Shown here: positions 19,701-28,265 of the stretch, piece after piece
How positions within the stretch are numbered: position 1 is the stretch's first letter
Layout of the letters: each line of letters starts with the position of its first letter
From: Bacillota bacterium
GTDB taxonomy: Bacteria; Bacillota; Sulfobacillia; Sulfobacillales; Sulfobacillaceae
Assembly: GCA_026627385.1 (NCBI GenBank)
Contig: JAPNUR010000012.1
Location: 24,229-88,228, forward strand
Length of the DNA stretch: 64,000 bases
Direction of reading: 5' to 3'
Translations under genes and position numbers: made by a program
Notes under the pieces: generated by a model
Told to the model about the DNA's origin: nothing
The model's database searches: none
Seen by the model: the letters and a program-made list of their open reading frames with translations, nothing else

Positions 19701-22700
19701 GGTTGAGGTTCGCGGCGCTGATCCAAGGGCGGGGCCTTTTCTCTAGGAAAAGAGGCGGTGTTCTCCCGTAAGTCGCGCGCGGCCTGATGAGCTTGAGGCC
19801 ATGGGTCAACTGTCGGAGCGTCTTTCGTCATCTTCAGCGGACCGGCACCGCTTGTCAAACCTCTCACGGTTTCCTCCGCCATTTTCAAAAAGGCTTGATG
19901 CCCCTGGGAGAGCGCCTCTTGAAATGTGATATGCGCTTTGGCCACGGCGTCTTCCATGGCGTCTAACCACTCCTGGTCCGGCAAGGGTTCCCATGGGGGT
20001 AACGTCGGCTCTACCGCAGGGGGCAGGGGAAACGATTCATCTCGAGGCGTGGATAACGGGGCGCGCGGCGTGGCAAGTTCCGGCAGAGTCGTCAACGTTT
20101 CCACAACGGCCGGATAGGGTTTGCCATAGTTGCTGCCGCTAATCATGACCGCCGCCGGCGATGCGTGCTCCTTTGTATCTTCCACAACCGCATACTCCTG
20201 CCACAGCGCCAAGGGGTCAAACGGCACGCCCCAGCTGGCCAACTGGGCCAAAGCATGGCACAAAGACGTCACGCCGTCTTGCCCTGGCCGATCGAGGGCG
20301 ACGGCAGCCACGCGATCCCCCAGCGTGCGCTTCACGAGGGCCGTTAAGGCCGACCCTGGACCGACTTCGACAAACAGGCGAATACCATCGCGATACATTG
20401 CCTCGAGCATGGTCCGAAATTGCAGGGGTTCCGCGATCTGCGCCGCCAACCGGTCCTTAATCAACGTGTCTTCGAGATCGTGGCGCCCTCCGCTGACATT
20501 ACTGTACACCGGCATGGTCAAGGGAGCCCATTCGACAGCATCGAGCGCCTGGCGAAAGGGATCTACCGCCGGGGCTACATGTGGCGTGTGAAATGCAGCG
20601 CTGACGTCCAAGCGTCGATAGGCAATCCGAACGTTCGCCAAATGCGCTTCCGCCCGCTCAATGTCCGTAACATCGCCCGCCATGACCACCTGATCCGGCG
20701 CGTTATCCCCGGCGATACTCACTGCGATTCCCAGAGGATCCAATTCCGCACGAAGTCGGTCACGGTCGGTCAAAACCGCGGTCATGGCGCCGAATCGACC
20801 TTCTGCGGCCTCCGCCATGAGTTGTCCGCGACGTCGCGCAAGCTGCACCAACGCCGTCAGGTCTATCGCACCCGCGGCGTATAAGGCCGTCAACTCTCCA
20901 AAACTGTGCCCAGCGGCAGCATCCGCCGCAACCCCTATCTGCTGTAGCAAGGCCAGATAGCCAGCGGATACCGCCCCAATGGCGGGCTGTGCCCAGCGGG
21001 TATCCGTCAGGCGCTGGCGCGCCGTCGCGCGATCCTCCTCCGTCCAGAGGGAATGCGGATACAACACCTGGCTCAACGTCAGACCGTCCCACGCTTGGTC
21101 CGCCAGTTCATCGAGCACCGCCCGCACCGCGTCATACGTTAGGGCCACATCGCGACCCATCGCCAGATATTGACTTCCTTGGCCCGGGAACAACAGCGCC
21201 AACGGACCCCGCCGCGGCCCTTCACCAAAATATACGCCGGCCGGCCAGTGAACCGACTGCCCAGCGTCGATGTGGTCCAAGTTGGCCACGGCCAGCTTTA
21301 ACAACTCGTCCAATTCCTCCCGGGACTGGCACACCACGCCCAGGCGGACCGGCTGGGTCCCGTCAAACTGGCGTTGGCAATCGTACGCGAGAGTACTCAA
21401 AGACTCCGCGGAACGCGTGGCCAAGATGTGATGCAAGGCGTCGCGAAGTTCCTTGCGGCTAACGGCTGCCCAGGGAATCCATTCGCTCGATACGGTACGC
21501 AACTTGGGCGGGCGTTTTCCGCCGGCGCTTCGGTACTCTTCGAGCACCAGGTGAAAATTGCTGCCGCCGAAACCAAAGGCACTGACGGCGGCCCGCCGCG
21601 GCTCAACAGGATGGTGGACCCAAGGCCGCGCTTCGGTGTTGAGATAGAAGGGGGTGGTCCCCACATGAAGCCGCGGATTCGGGCTTTCGACCTTGATGGT
21701 GGGAGGCAAAATGCGGTGATGAAGCGCCATCACCGCCTTAAAGAGTCCGGCCGCGCCAGCCGCTGCTTTCGTGTGGCCAATTTGCGATTTGACGGAGCCC
21801 AAGGCACACCAAGGGCCGCCATCGCGGTCCCCATCAGCCCCGTAAATGGCGGACAACGCCTCAAATTCCGCCACATCTCCTGCCGCCGTGCCGGTACCGT
21901 GGGCCTCGACTAATTCCACCGTCCGTGGACTCACCCCGGCATCGCGATAGGCACGCGCCAAGGCTTTCGCTTGCCCGGAGCTTTTCGGCGCGTAAATCGC
22001 GGTGCCGGATCCGTCTGAAGAGCTGCCAAGGCCGCGAATGACTGCCAGCACTGCATCGCCATCGCGCTCCGCATCGCGAAGCCGCTTGAGGGCAAATAAT
22101 CCAATGCCCTCCCCCAAGATGGTGCCGTCCGCCTGGTCCGAAAACGGGCGACAATCGCCTGTTGGCGAGAGGGCGCGCGTTTTGCTAAAGCACATGTACA
22201 TGAAAATGTCGTTCAGTGTGTCGACGCCGCCCGTCAGCACCAGATCCGCGCGGTGGGCTTCCAGTTCCAGCACCGCCATCTCCACGGCAGCCAGGGAGCT
22301 CGCGCAGGCGGCGTCCACCACCGCATTGGTTCCGCCTAAATCAAAGCGGTTGGCAATGCGTCCGGCGACAACATTCCCTAAGAGTCCGGGAAACGAAGCC
22401 TCCTGCCAGGGAACGGACAGCCCGCGCAAGCGCGCCGAAATGGCTTCGGCCACATCCGGCGCCACGCCGCTCGCCTCAAGCACGCGGCGCCACTTGGGAT
22501 GCTGTAGGCGCGCGTTCAGTTCCAGCACCAGTTCCGTGGTGGACGCCACCCCCAGAATGACGCTGATGCGATCGCGATCAAGATCGCCGGCAGTCTTTGC
22601 CAGTGCGTCCAACAAGCGCTTGGCCGCCACCAGCGCCAGCAACTGGCTTGTGTCGGTCGCGCTGAGGTTAGCCGGCGGCATCCCAAACGTCATGGGATCA

Positions 22701-22906
22701 AACAAAATCGGCGATAAAAAGGCGCCACGCTTCACATACGTCATATCCTCAGCTGCCGGGTCGGGGTCGTAATAGTCGCGGATGAGCCAACGGTCAGCTG
22801 GAACTTCTTCAATTAGATCGCGGCCGTTTACAATGTCCCGCCAGAAACCCCGGTCATCGGTCGAGCCTGGATACAAGACGCTAGTGCCGATGATCGCAAT
22901 CTCCAC
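16772..22906 (-). CDS. pfaA: PfaA-like PUFA synthase subunit: KS-AT-ACP-ACP-KR-DH
   Basis: A 2044-residue multidomain synthase. Domains in order: ketosynthase with Cys201 (DAACASS), His336 (EAHGTG) and His378 (IGHTK); malonyl/acyl transferase with Ser668 in GHSFGE; two tandem ACPs, each with LGIDSIKRVEIL and phosphopantetheine sites at Ser1124 and Ser1218; a ketoreductase (Rossmann motif SGGARGVTAA near 1490, Tyr in SDYAMAN near 1674); and a PKS-type double-hotdog dehydratase from about 1780 (AGHTIHG). The ACP motif is the hallmark of PUFA synthases. GTG 22906 is chosen because AAGGGGG lies about 9 bases upstream and MEIAIIG matches family N-termini; an upstream TTG at 22963 is less likely. 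It is the first gene of the operon. Confidence 0.93.
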   Translation of the reverse strand: MEIAIIGTSVLYPGSTDDRGFWRDIVNGRDLIEEVPADRWLIRDYYDPDPAAEDMTYVKRGAFLSPILFDPMTFGMPPANLSATDTSQLLALVAAKRLLDALAKTAGDLDRDRISVILGVASTTELVLELNARLQHPKWRRVLEASGVAPDVAEAISARLRGLSVPWQEASFPGLLGNVVAGRIANRFDLGGTNAVVDAACASSLAAVEMAVLELEAHRADLVLTGGVDTLNDIFMYMCFSKTRALSPTGDCRPFSDQADGTILGEGIGLFALKRLRDAERDGDAVLAVIRGLGSSSDGSGTAIYAPKSSGQAKALARAYRDAGVSPRTVELVEAHGTGTAAGDVAEFEALSAIYGADGDRDGGPWCALGSVKSQIGHTKAAAGAAGLFKAVMALHHRILPPTIKVESPNPRLHVGTTPFYLNTEARPWVHHPVEPRRAAVSAFGFGGSNFHLVLEEYRSAGGKRPPKLRTVSSEWIPWAAVSRKELRDALHHILATRSAESLSTLAYDCQRQFDGTQPVRLGVVCQSREELDELLKLAVANLDHIDAGQSVHWPAGVYFGEGPRRGPLALLFPGQGSQYLAMGRDVALTYDAVRAVLDELADQAWDGLTLSQVLYPHSLWTEEDRATARQRLTDTRWAQPAIGAVSAGYLALLQQIGVAADAAAGHSFGELTALYAAGAIDLTALVQLARRRGQLMAEAAEGRFGAMTAVLTDRDRLRAELDPLGIAVSIAGDNAPDQVVMAGDVTDIERAEAHLANVRIAYRRLDVSAAFHTPHVAPAVDPFRQALDAVEWAPLTMPVYSNVSGGRHDLEDTLIKDRLAAQIAEPLQFRTMLEAMYRDGIRLFVEVGPGSALTALVKRTLGDRVAAVALDRPGQDGVTSLCHALAQLASWGVPFDPLALWQEYAVVEDTKEHASPAAVMISGSNYGKPYPAVVETLTTLPELATPRAPLSTPRDESFPLPPAVEPTLPPWEPLPDQEWLDAMEDAVAKAHITFQEALSQGHQAFLKMAEETVRGLTSGAGPLKMTKDAPTVDPWPQAHQAARDLRENTASFPREKAPPLDQRREPQPPSRVASPSRVEEGDRRAPVMDAWTLVRAVVAEKTGYPGEMLRMEQTLEQDLGIDSIKRVEILSTLAERAGGTRTVDPEALGRLRTLGDVVKEIESLGGNAARAGDLGDSRVSGEDAWALVRAVVAEKTGYPAEMLRREQTLEQDLGIDSIKRVEILSTLAERAGGARTVDPEALGRLRTLGDVVKEVEGLPAKERDAVGPQMETPNTRPSLKTWTMSLQPDPLRGLSLYHPKRHGPLYLVGSSQNVAPAISDELKGLPVVLVDSALDVPDDARAILYLEAADLLTHREDAVRVNAAAFRCARRLASEGRDASGLFVTVQRTGGDFGRSAAEPSAWSAGLSGLVKTLGQELPGIAVKTIDIGSNISSKEAAHLIAQELLQGGPDIEVGYQDDGTRVVPVLAESRWDGDPMPLEAQSVLLVSGGARGVTAAIVKALASQAPLKIGILGRTALLDLSLPRFRDQAEARAWAFKEAQAGRGADTPVAIAQRAAELLQAQEVAATLAELEALGSEVLYVPCDIRDSEAVGSAIQIIRHRYGPITAVLHGAGVIRDRRLQEKSDDDFHAVFDTKVRGLMALLDHTRRDPVTHLAMVSSVTGRFGNPGQSDYAMANAVLNAVATSEQRRRGENAAVVAWTCGPWDGGMVDGALRHHFLEQGVHLIPLAEGATSCATSWQLRLPAAEWVICASSASPEPTPGVRREHVSYWPLSVTNVGYLAGHTIHGTVVVPMAVAMDRMGRAAQACMPELQPVEMRDVRVLRGIRLTHFFDGRDTVEVLTSHATRFFGDLGSPGLAVDVKLQDLDGTALYQGQVILARSSSLNAREEALRVAPGPWPCTRDEIYTVKLFHEGAFAVIEEVEHFSEEGATAYLRVPQNMDLHEAAALAWDGGLQILGVWGLTYIERRTLPTSIDQLILGRPLLAGERVHCTVRVKEADAHRLVADIGAVGANGEPVFRLLGVKMHAIGEKTQSWRQTRAVAP
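19140..19650 (-). repeat. Tandem 282-bp repeat encoding the two ACP domains
   Basis: Two copies of the ACP-coding segment lie 282 bp (94 codons) apart, with their phosphopantetheine serines encoded at 19537 and 19255. The DNA is nearly identical over long stretches, for example around TTCTTTCACCACATCGCC. This points to recent duplication or gene conversion. PUFA synthases usually carry several tandem ACPs, and two is the low end. Confidence 0.8.
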
Positions 22907-22971
22907 CGTATCTGCCCCCTTCGTGTGCCTTCCAAACATCGGGATTTTAGCATGAGTCACCAAAGAGGCAG

Positions 22972-23032
22972 TGTCTCAACTGTGTGCGATCTGTCTCAAC
23001 ATGATCTCAGTTCGCGAAAGTCGTTCACTTTC
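22972..23032. promoter_or_regulatory. Possible operator region upstream of pfaA
   Basis: Two direct copies of TGTCTCAAC (22972-22980 and 22992-23000) are spaced exactly 20 bp, two helical turns. Beside them is an inverted repeat GAAAGT-CGTTC-ACTTTC (23016-23032). They lie 65-125 bases before the pfaA start, where a regulator of the operon would bind. I could not place a convincing -35/-10 pair here. Confidence 0.35.
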
Positions 23033-23246
23033 AAGATAGGCTGGGAATGGAAGATAGCGGCCATAGACGAAGTCCGCGGGCGCTTACCCTAAAGTGCCCG
23101 CGGAAACCCGAAACCACGCTGGAGGCACCGCTGATCGATCGCGGCATCGCCATCATGCGGCTCACGCCGGAACCTTATTGACGTTCTCCCCAACGCTAAA
23201 GCGCTATGCATTACCCACAAGTTCCATGGGCGCTGAGTGCGGCCTG

Positions 23247-23280
23247 AAAAAGAAAAAGCCCGGCCGTGATCGGCCGGGCA
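23247..23280 (-). terminator. Intrinsic terminator or attenuator upstream of pfaA (minus strand)
   Basis: GCCCGGCCG and CGGCCGGGC (23258-23279) form a 9-bp GC-rich stem with a 4-base loop. On the minus strand it is followed by a T-rich run (the complement of 23246-23257). It lies about 340 bases before pfaA in the same direction. It either ends an upstream transcript or, if the pfaA promoter is further upstream, attenuates the operon. Confidence 0.6.
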
Positions 23281-23772
23281 AGAGGGCGTAGCCATGGGCT
23301 CGCGGGGGACGGTTAACCGCGCAACCTGGGACGGCGGGCGCGATTTGTCGAGGACATAAAAATGCGATACATTAGGATAGTAAGCAGGATGCCCGGCGTT
23401 CGGGTGGTGCCGGACACCGGGCAGAGCTCCACCATCTGCGATCGACGTCCAGAATGCTTAGAGGGTACCCTAAACTACCGGGCTGCTCCCGGTAGTTTAC
23501 CTTTTGCGACGAACAAGAAGCCATCGCCCAACCAACCCTCAGGACCACCCCTTCTGGTTCGGCTCACACGCCATAGGCGGTGGCAGATCGCAGAGGTGGC
23601 ACGCCAGAAGGGGGCCGATCGGGGCAAAAAAGCCCGCTCAACAGGAGTATACAGCCCATCCAGCGGATGGGCTAGTCATGGTCAGGGATTCGATGACTTA
23701 AAGACATTAAAGCACCGTTTGAGGTCCTGCACGTACAGCTTAATCCCCACCGTCTAGGCGCGGATTATACGT
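23281..23772. other. Gene-free stretch with two strong hairpins
   Basis: I see no credible gene here. Two perfect inverted repeats stand out: TAAACTACCGGG / CCCGGTAGTTTA (23471-23499, 5-base loop) and AGCCCATCC / GGATGGGCT (23653-23673, 3-base loop). Neither has a clear T-run. They may be structured leader elements, relics of mobile DNA or protein-binding sites. Confidence 0.45.
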
Positions 23773-24324
23773 TTACGCATTGGCCATTCGGAGGACATGG
23801 AATTGCTCGACGACAATCGTGGTGTGGGGCAGTGCCCGATGCACTGCATCCCGAGACGGACGCCACATGGCCATGGTCACCTAGTGAACCTGATCGGGTT
23901 GCGGCAAGTGCCTGAGATGGGCGAGGACCCGCTCATAGGTACGATGGGGCAATATGTCCAGCAGCGTATGCTCTTCCACATTGGTAAGAATGCATCGCGG
24001 TCGATCTAGGACGACTTCATCAATACCCAGAATGTTCGAAGTCACCAGGGTACGAGTGCGATCCCACGCGTCAACGGCATCGGGAAACACGGCCCGTACG
24101 GTCCTTTCATCAAGTCCCACCTCGGTGGCGGCGGCGGTAAACGGTCGGGTAACCACTTGCTGGGCGACAAAGATTGTAAGACGCTCGGTCACCTGCCGCT
24201 GATCGTCCAGCCCAGGGGGGGCATCGACACAGGCGCGACGACATTGCCGACATCGATAACGCTGGCGCTGCACAAGAAGCCCGACACGCTGAAGCCCTGC
24301 ATTCAGCGCACGGCGTGCCTCCAA
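23773..24324 (-). pseudogene. ISL3-family transposase fragment with internal stop
   Basis: The frame encodes a zinc-ribbon remnant (CRQCRR), a helix-turn-helix-like segment and the start of an ISL3 DDE domain (NILGIDEVVLDR). An in-frame TAG at 23881-23883 interrupts it, after which similarity resumes in the same frame (MAMWRPSRDAVHRALP, IVVEQFHVLRMANA) until TAA at 23773. The N-terminal part with the first zinc-finger cysteines and most of the catalytic domain are missing. I could not find terminal inverted repeats. This is a dead insertion-sequence relic. Confidence 0.75.
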
Positions 24325-24405
24325 AGTTAGGCGCGGTATCTGGTGATGTCAAACCCCTGCATAAGTCGCGTTATTCTGTCCCACCCTTCTAACCAAGGAG
24401 GCAGC

Positions 24406-25011
24406 ATGTCGAACATCACTTTGGAAATTCGCGTTGACGGGTTTGATGAATACCCGATTCGCTTAGATCACGACGCCTTACACGTCCAAGGCCATCAGAT
24501 TGCGACCACCATTGACATTAGCCGAGTCGCCGTAGAGCAAGGTCGCGATCTGGGGACATATATCGCGCGCCTGGACGACGTGGTGACCCATTCCAAATTT
24601 CGCATTCGCTACCAGCTTCTCGTGCAACACATTGAGCCTCCTGTGGTGTCCGCCGATTTGTCCCGGATTCACTTTGTCTCCTGTAACTTCGAAAGCACAG
24701 ACTTCACCGGCTCAACCATGACCAACGGTATTTCGTTAGACCGCTGCCTCATTGACCCGTCGTTACCGCCCCTGACCGTCAGCGCCAACGAACTCTTTCG
24801 CTATCCTCCTGCCAAGGCAGCCAAAGAACTGGGCATCACGGACGCAAAGGATCATTTTGTCCTCAGGTGGGGTCTCACCCAAGACGCCCGCCACTTAGGT
24901 CAAGCGTTCCTCTGGCTCGAACGCCGCTATCCTAACACGCACGCGGTACTCGCCCGGCTTTTAAAGGGGTTACCCGCCCGTCCGGCGCACCGCACACCAT
25001 GGCGATCATAG
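24406..25011 (+). CDS. Hypothetical protein
   Basis: A 201-residue protein that I do not recognise. ATG 24406 follows AAGGAGG by about five bases, a strong start; the longer open frame upstream lacks one. The centre has an LSRIHFVSCNFESTDFTG segment that resembles one or two pentapeptide-repeat turns, but not enough to assign the family. There is no signal peptide or membrane helix. The C-terminus is Arg/Pro rich. It stands alone between an IS relic and a secreted glycosidase, with no operon partner. Confidence 0.65.
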   Translation: MSNITLEIRVDGFDEYPIRLDHDALHVQGHQIATTIDISRVAVEQGRDLGTYIARLDDVVTHSKFRIRYQLLVQHIEPPVVSADLSRIHFVSCNFESTDFTGSTMTNGISLDRCLIDPSLPPLTVSANELFRYPPAKAAKELGITDAKDHFVLRWGLTQDARHLGQAFLWLERRYPNTHAVLARLLKGLPARPAHRTPWRS

Positions 25012-25139
25012 CCAAACGGCGCTGAGGTACAGCAAACACAGCGCCCCTGGGTTAATCATTGTCCGCACGCGAACTCTCGTTTATGATGGAAACATTTCGA
25101 GGCTTGTTCACCCGGCCGTCTTGATCAGGAGCGAGCGCT

Positions 25140-26750
25140 ATGCTATTCAAATGGCCTCCATTGGCCGGCGCAGCTGCCACCTTGTCATTCAGTGCAGTGG
25201 CTTTCATGGGAACCACCCACGGGGTACGGATTCCCGTCAATATCGCCATCCGTCCCCAGCCACACGGTGTCGTGGTATCACCCATCGCCATTGGGGTCAA
25301 CGCCTCCGCTTATGACCGCGATTTGCAGGCTATGGCCCTTCCCCTCCTGTTAAGACGTGCTGGCGTCGCCCTTATCCGCTTCCCTGGCGGATCGCTCGCC
25401 GATCAGTACGACTGGCAAACTAACACCGACGTGGTCGCACGCCAGCCGGAGGCCGTCACCTTTAACCAATTTGTCCACCTTGTCGACCAGGCGGGTGCGA
25501 CAGCGATGATCACGGTGAACTACGGCTCTGGGGCGGTCATCGGCCGCCAAACTCACATCACGGGCGCTGAGCTGGCGGCCCAGTGGGTGTCGTACGCCAA
25601 TCGGGTCCATCACGATCGGATCCGCTACTGGGAAATCGGCAACGAAGTCTATGGAAACGGCACCTATGGATTTAACTGGGAAACCGATGATCATTGCCAT
25701 ACGGTCAACGGAGAGCGCGTGAATCTGACCAATGAGCCTAGCCAAACATACGGCTGCGGTCCCCTGGCCTATGCGGAAAACGCCAAGCGCTATATTGACG
25801 CCATGAAGGCCGCGGATCCACGCATCACCATTGGCATTGTCCTCACCGCTGCCGGCGCTCCGAACAATTGGCCCAACAATGTGACCAACACCCAAAGTCC
25901 CGCAACCTGGAATCAGACCGTGTTGTCTACACTGGGTTCCGCTATCGGTTTTGCCGACATTCATTGGTACCCCCAAAACCCGTCCAGCGTAATTCCCCCG
26001 GGTCCCAGCAATGCCGGCCTTCTCAATAGCACCCGGGAAATTCCCCGCGCGGTCGCAACGCTCCGGCACGAATTTGCGGCGTGGGCCCATGACCCGCACT
26101 TGCCCATAATGGTCACCGAAACAAACTCCGTTTCTAGCAATCCGGGTCATCAAACCTTGAGCGTGGTCAACGCCCTCTTTTTGGATCAGGATTATTTGAC
26201 CTGGCTAGAAAATGGCGTCGTCAATGTCGATTGGTGGCAAATTCATAACGGCCTGGTTACCACCGGCGACAACGGGGCCACCAACGAGATTGGTCAACCC
26301 ATTTCAGGCAACGCGCGGTACGGCGATTACGGTCTTCTATCCAACGGCAGCTGTGGCACAACGCCATCTGGGGCCAGGGTCTGCGAGCCGCCTGCCGAAA
26401 CTCCGTTTTCATCGTATGACGGTCTTCTCATGCTCCACCACATGCTTCAGGCTGGTGACGTGTTTCTTGACACCGTCGCCAGCCATTCCTGGGTCCAGGC
26501 GTTTGCCGTGCTGAATCCGCGTCTTCACATCGTCCACCTGTTGGTTGTGAACGACAGTCCGACAGTTGCAGACATGCTTCATGTCGAGATGTGCGGTTAT
26601 TCAATCAGAAACACGGCTTCGGCATGGGTGTACGGCCCCGATCCCACCGGCATCAAACGCCTGGTCGGGTTCGACGCTGTCCGCCGCGCCATGACCTTCC
26701 TCGCCCCTTATTCCGAAATGCTTCTGACGCTCAGCCACGACAATCCATAA
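25140..26750 (+). CDS. Exported glycoside hydrolase, clan GH-A type (arabinofuranosidase-like)
   Basis: A 536-residue protein with an N-terminal hydrophobic signal-like segment (about residues 5-25). A TIM-barrel glycosidase follows: IRFPGGS early, then Glu169 in EIGNEVYG as candidate acid/base and Glu327 in MVTETNS as candidate nucleophile. This pattern fits clan GH-A families such as GH51, GH39 or GH79. A C-terminal beta-rich part is usual in these enzymes. The start is ATG 25140 with AGGAGCGA upstream. Secretion suggests attack on external plant or microbial polysaccharide. The facing minus-strand gene is a GH1 beta-glucosidase and the two stops are 13 bases apart. The substrate is not determined. 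Confidence 0.7.
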   Translation: MLFKWPPLAGAAATLSFSAVAFMGTTHGVRIPVNIAIRPQPHGVVVSPIAIGVNASAYDRDLQAMALPLLLRRAGVALIRFPGGSLADQYDWQTNTDVVARQPEAVTFNQFVHLVDQAGATAMITVNYGSGAVIGRQTHITGAELAAQWVSYANRVHHDRIRYWEIGNEVYGNGTYGFNWETDDHCHTVNGERVNLTNEPSQTYGCGPLAYAENAKRYIDAMKAADPRITIGIVLTAAGAPNNWPNNVTNTQSPATWNQTVLSTLGSAIGFADIHWYPQNPSSVIPPGPSNAGLLNSTREIPRAVATLRHEFAAWAHDPHLPIMVTETNSVSSNPGHQTLSVVNALFLDQDYLTWLENGVVNVDWWQIHNGLVTTGDNGATNEIGQPISGNARYGDYGLLSNGSCGTTPSGARVCEPPAETPFSSYDGLLMLHHMLQAGDVFLDTVASHSWVQAFAVLNPRLHIVHLLVVNDSPTVADMLHVEMCGYSIRNTASAWVYGPDPTGIKRLVGFDAVRRAMTFLAPYSEMLLTLSHDNP

Positions 26751-26763
26751 AAGGGCAGGCTTC

Positions 26764-28158
26764 TCAATGGTGCTCGCCCGTGTGATGGTCATCGACGTTC
26801 TCCAGATCCATGGCGCGCGCCCGATTAGCGAGGATGAGCTTTTGATACCAGCGCGCGCTGTCCTTCCAAATGCGTTTTTGGGTAGGATAGTCGACATAGA
26901 CGAGGCCGAAGCGTTTGGAATAGCCAAAGGCCCACTCAAAATTGTCCATCAAGGACCACACGTAATAGCCTTTCAGATGGCCCCCTTCAGCAATAAACCG
27001 ATGGGCCGCCGCGAAATGATCCTGCAAAAATTGTACCCGTTCGGGATCGTGCACGGTGCCGTCGTTCGCCACCCGATCCGGAAATGCCGCGCCATTTTCG
27101 GTGATGTATAAGGGTAACCGGGTGTACTCGCGCTGTAAGCGGCTCAGCAACCGATACAAAGAATGCGGATGAATCTCCCATCCCATGTCCGTCACCCGGT
27201 CGGCCGGGGCCGGCCGATGTCCCACCTGCAGCAAGCCCTCGCCCGGCTTCGCATAGACCACCGCCCGCGAGTAGTAGTTGACACCAAGAAAGTCGATGGG
27301 CTCCGCAAGGACTTTTAGATCGCCGGGTTGAACCACGGTGTCGAGCGACACCCAGGGCTCAAAGAGGCGAACCATATCCTCTGGATAGCGGCCGCGAAAA
27401 AGCGGATCCAAGAACCAGCGGTTGGAAAAACCGTCGGCACGTTGGGCGGCTTCGAGATCCTGAGGATCATCGCTGGCGGCATCCACAACGTTTAAATTTA
27501 AGGTAATCCCAATGTCGCCGCTCAGATTCGCCGCACGGAACGCTTGAACCGCCAACCCGTGTGACACTAAGACATGATGGCTCGCATTGACGGCCTCCCC
27601 CCAGTCGCGGTGGCCAGGCGCATGCTCCCCCAGCGCGTATCCCAAAAACGCGGTACACCACGGCTCATTATGGGTTATCCATCGGGGCACGCGGTTTCCC
27701 AGGGCGCGAAAGGCCACCTCGGCATAATCAGCAAAGTAGTGCACGACATCGCGATTCACCCATCCCCCGCGGTCTGCCAGCCACTGGGGCAAATCCCAGT
27801 GGTACAGCGTGACCGCTGGGCGAATCTGATAACGGTCCAATTCGTCCAGGAGGCGACGGTAAAAGTCCAGCCCTTTGTCATTGATACGGCCCGGTTCCGG
27901 GATAATGCGAGGCCAGGCCAAGGAGAAGCGGTACGATTGCACCCCTAATTCAGCCAGCATCTGCACGTCTTCACGGTAGCGGTGGTAATGATCACAGGCA
28001 ATATCGCCGGTGTCCCCCTGCCAAGTCTTTCCGGGCGTATGCGAGAACGTGTCCCAGTGCGAGGGTACGCGTCCATCTTCGTTGACGGCCCCTTCAATCT
28101 GATATGCGGCAGTGGCCACCCCGAACTCAAAGTCTGTAGGAAATCGCAACATGTTCAT
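26764..28158 (-). CDS. GH1 family beta-glucosidase
   Basis: A 464-residue intracellular enzyme of normal GH1 length. Family signatures are present: N-terminal FEFGVATAAYQIEGA, acid/base Glu165 in THNEPW, nucleophile Glu354 in YITENGAA, and the C-terminal WSLMDNFEWAFGY. It hydrolyses beta-glucosides or related disaccharides. I choose ATG 28158 (MNMLRFP) because GH1 proteins begin about here. The ribosome binding site is weak (GGGGTG about 14 bases upstream) and the longer frame adds residues unlike the family. It converges on the exported glycosidase, consistent with sugar scavenging. Confidence 0.93.
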   Translation of the reverse strand: MNMLRFPTDFEFGVATAAYQIEGAVNEDGRVPSHWDTFSHTPGKTWQGDTGDIACDHYHRYREDVQMLAELGVQSYRFSLAWPRIIPEPGRINDKGLDFYRRLLDELDRYQIRPAVTLYHWDLPQWLADRGGWVNRDVVHYFADYAEVAFRALGNRVPRWITHNEPWCTAFLGYALGEHAPGHRDWGEAVNASHHVLVSHGLAVQAFRAANLSGDIGITLNLNVVDAASDDPQDLEAAQRADGFSNRWFLDPLFRGRYPEDMVRLFEPWVSLDTVVQPGDLKVLAEPIDFLGVNYYSRAVVYAKPGEGLLQVGHRPAPADRVTDMGWEIHPHSLYRLLSRLQREYTRLPLYITENGAAFPDRVANDGTVHDPERVQFLQDHFAAAHRFIAEGGHLKGYYVWSLMDNFEWAFGYSKRFGLVYVDYPTQKRIWKDSARWYQKLILANRARAMDLENVDDHHTGEHH

Positions 28159-28265
28159 TAGAATTGCGGCACCCCGGCTCTTCACGGGGTAAACGCGCCG
28201 CATCCTCCTCACTGGTTTGTCTTCGTTCTTCCACTTGTGTCGCCCAACAGTGCCGCCAGCCCCCA

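Noticed and set aside
19122..19706. Plus-strand open frame with repeated Ser/Pro-rich peptides
   Set aside because: It is the antisense shadow of the duplicated ACP region.
9753..22906. Heterocyst-glycolipid-type or modular polyketide synthase
   Set aside because: The LGIDSIKRVEIL ACPs, a CLF-like partner domain and the PfaD protein point to the PUFA-synthase class.
23362..23757. Plus-strand 131-residue open frame upstream of pfaA
   Set aside because: No ribosome binding site, no recognisable domain, and it runs through two perfect hairpins.
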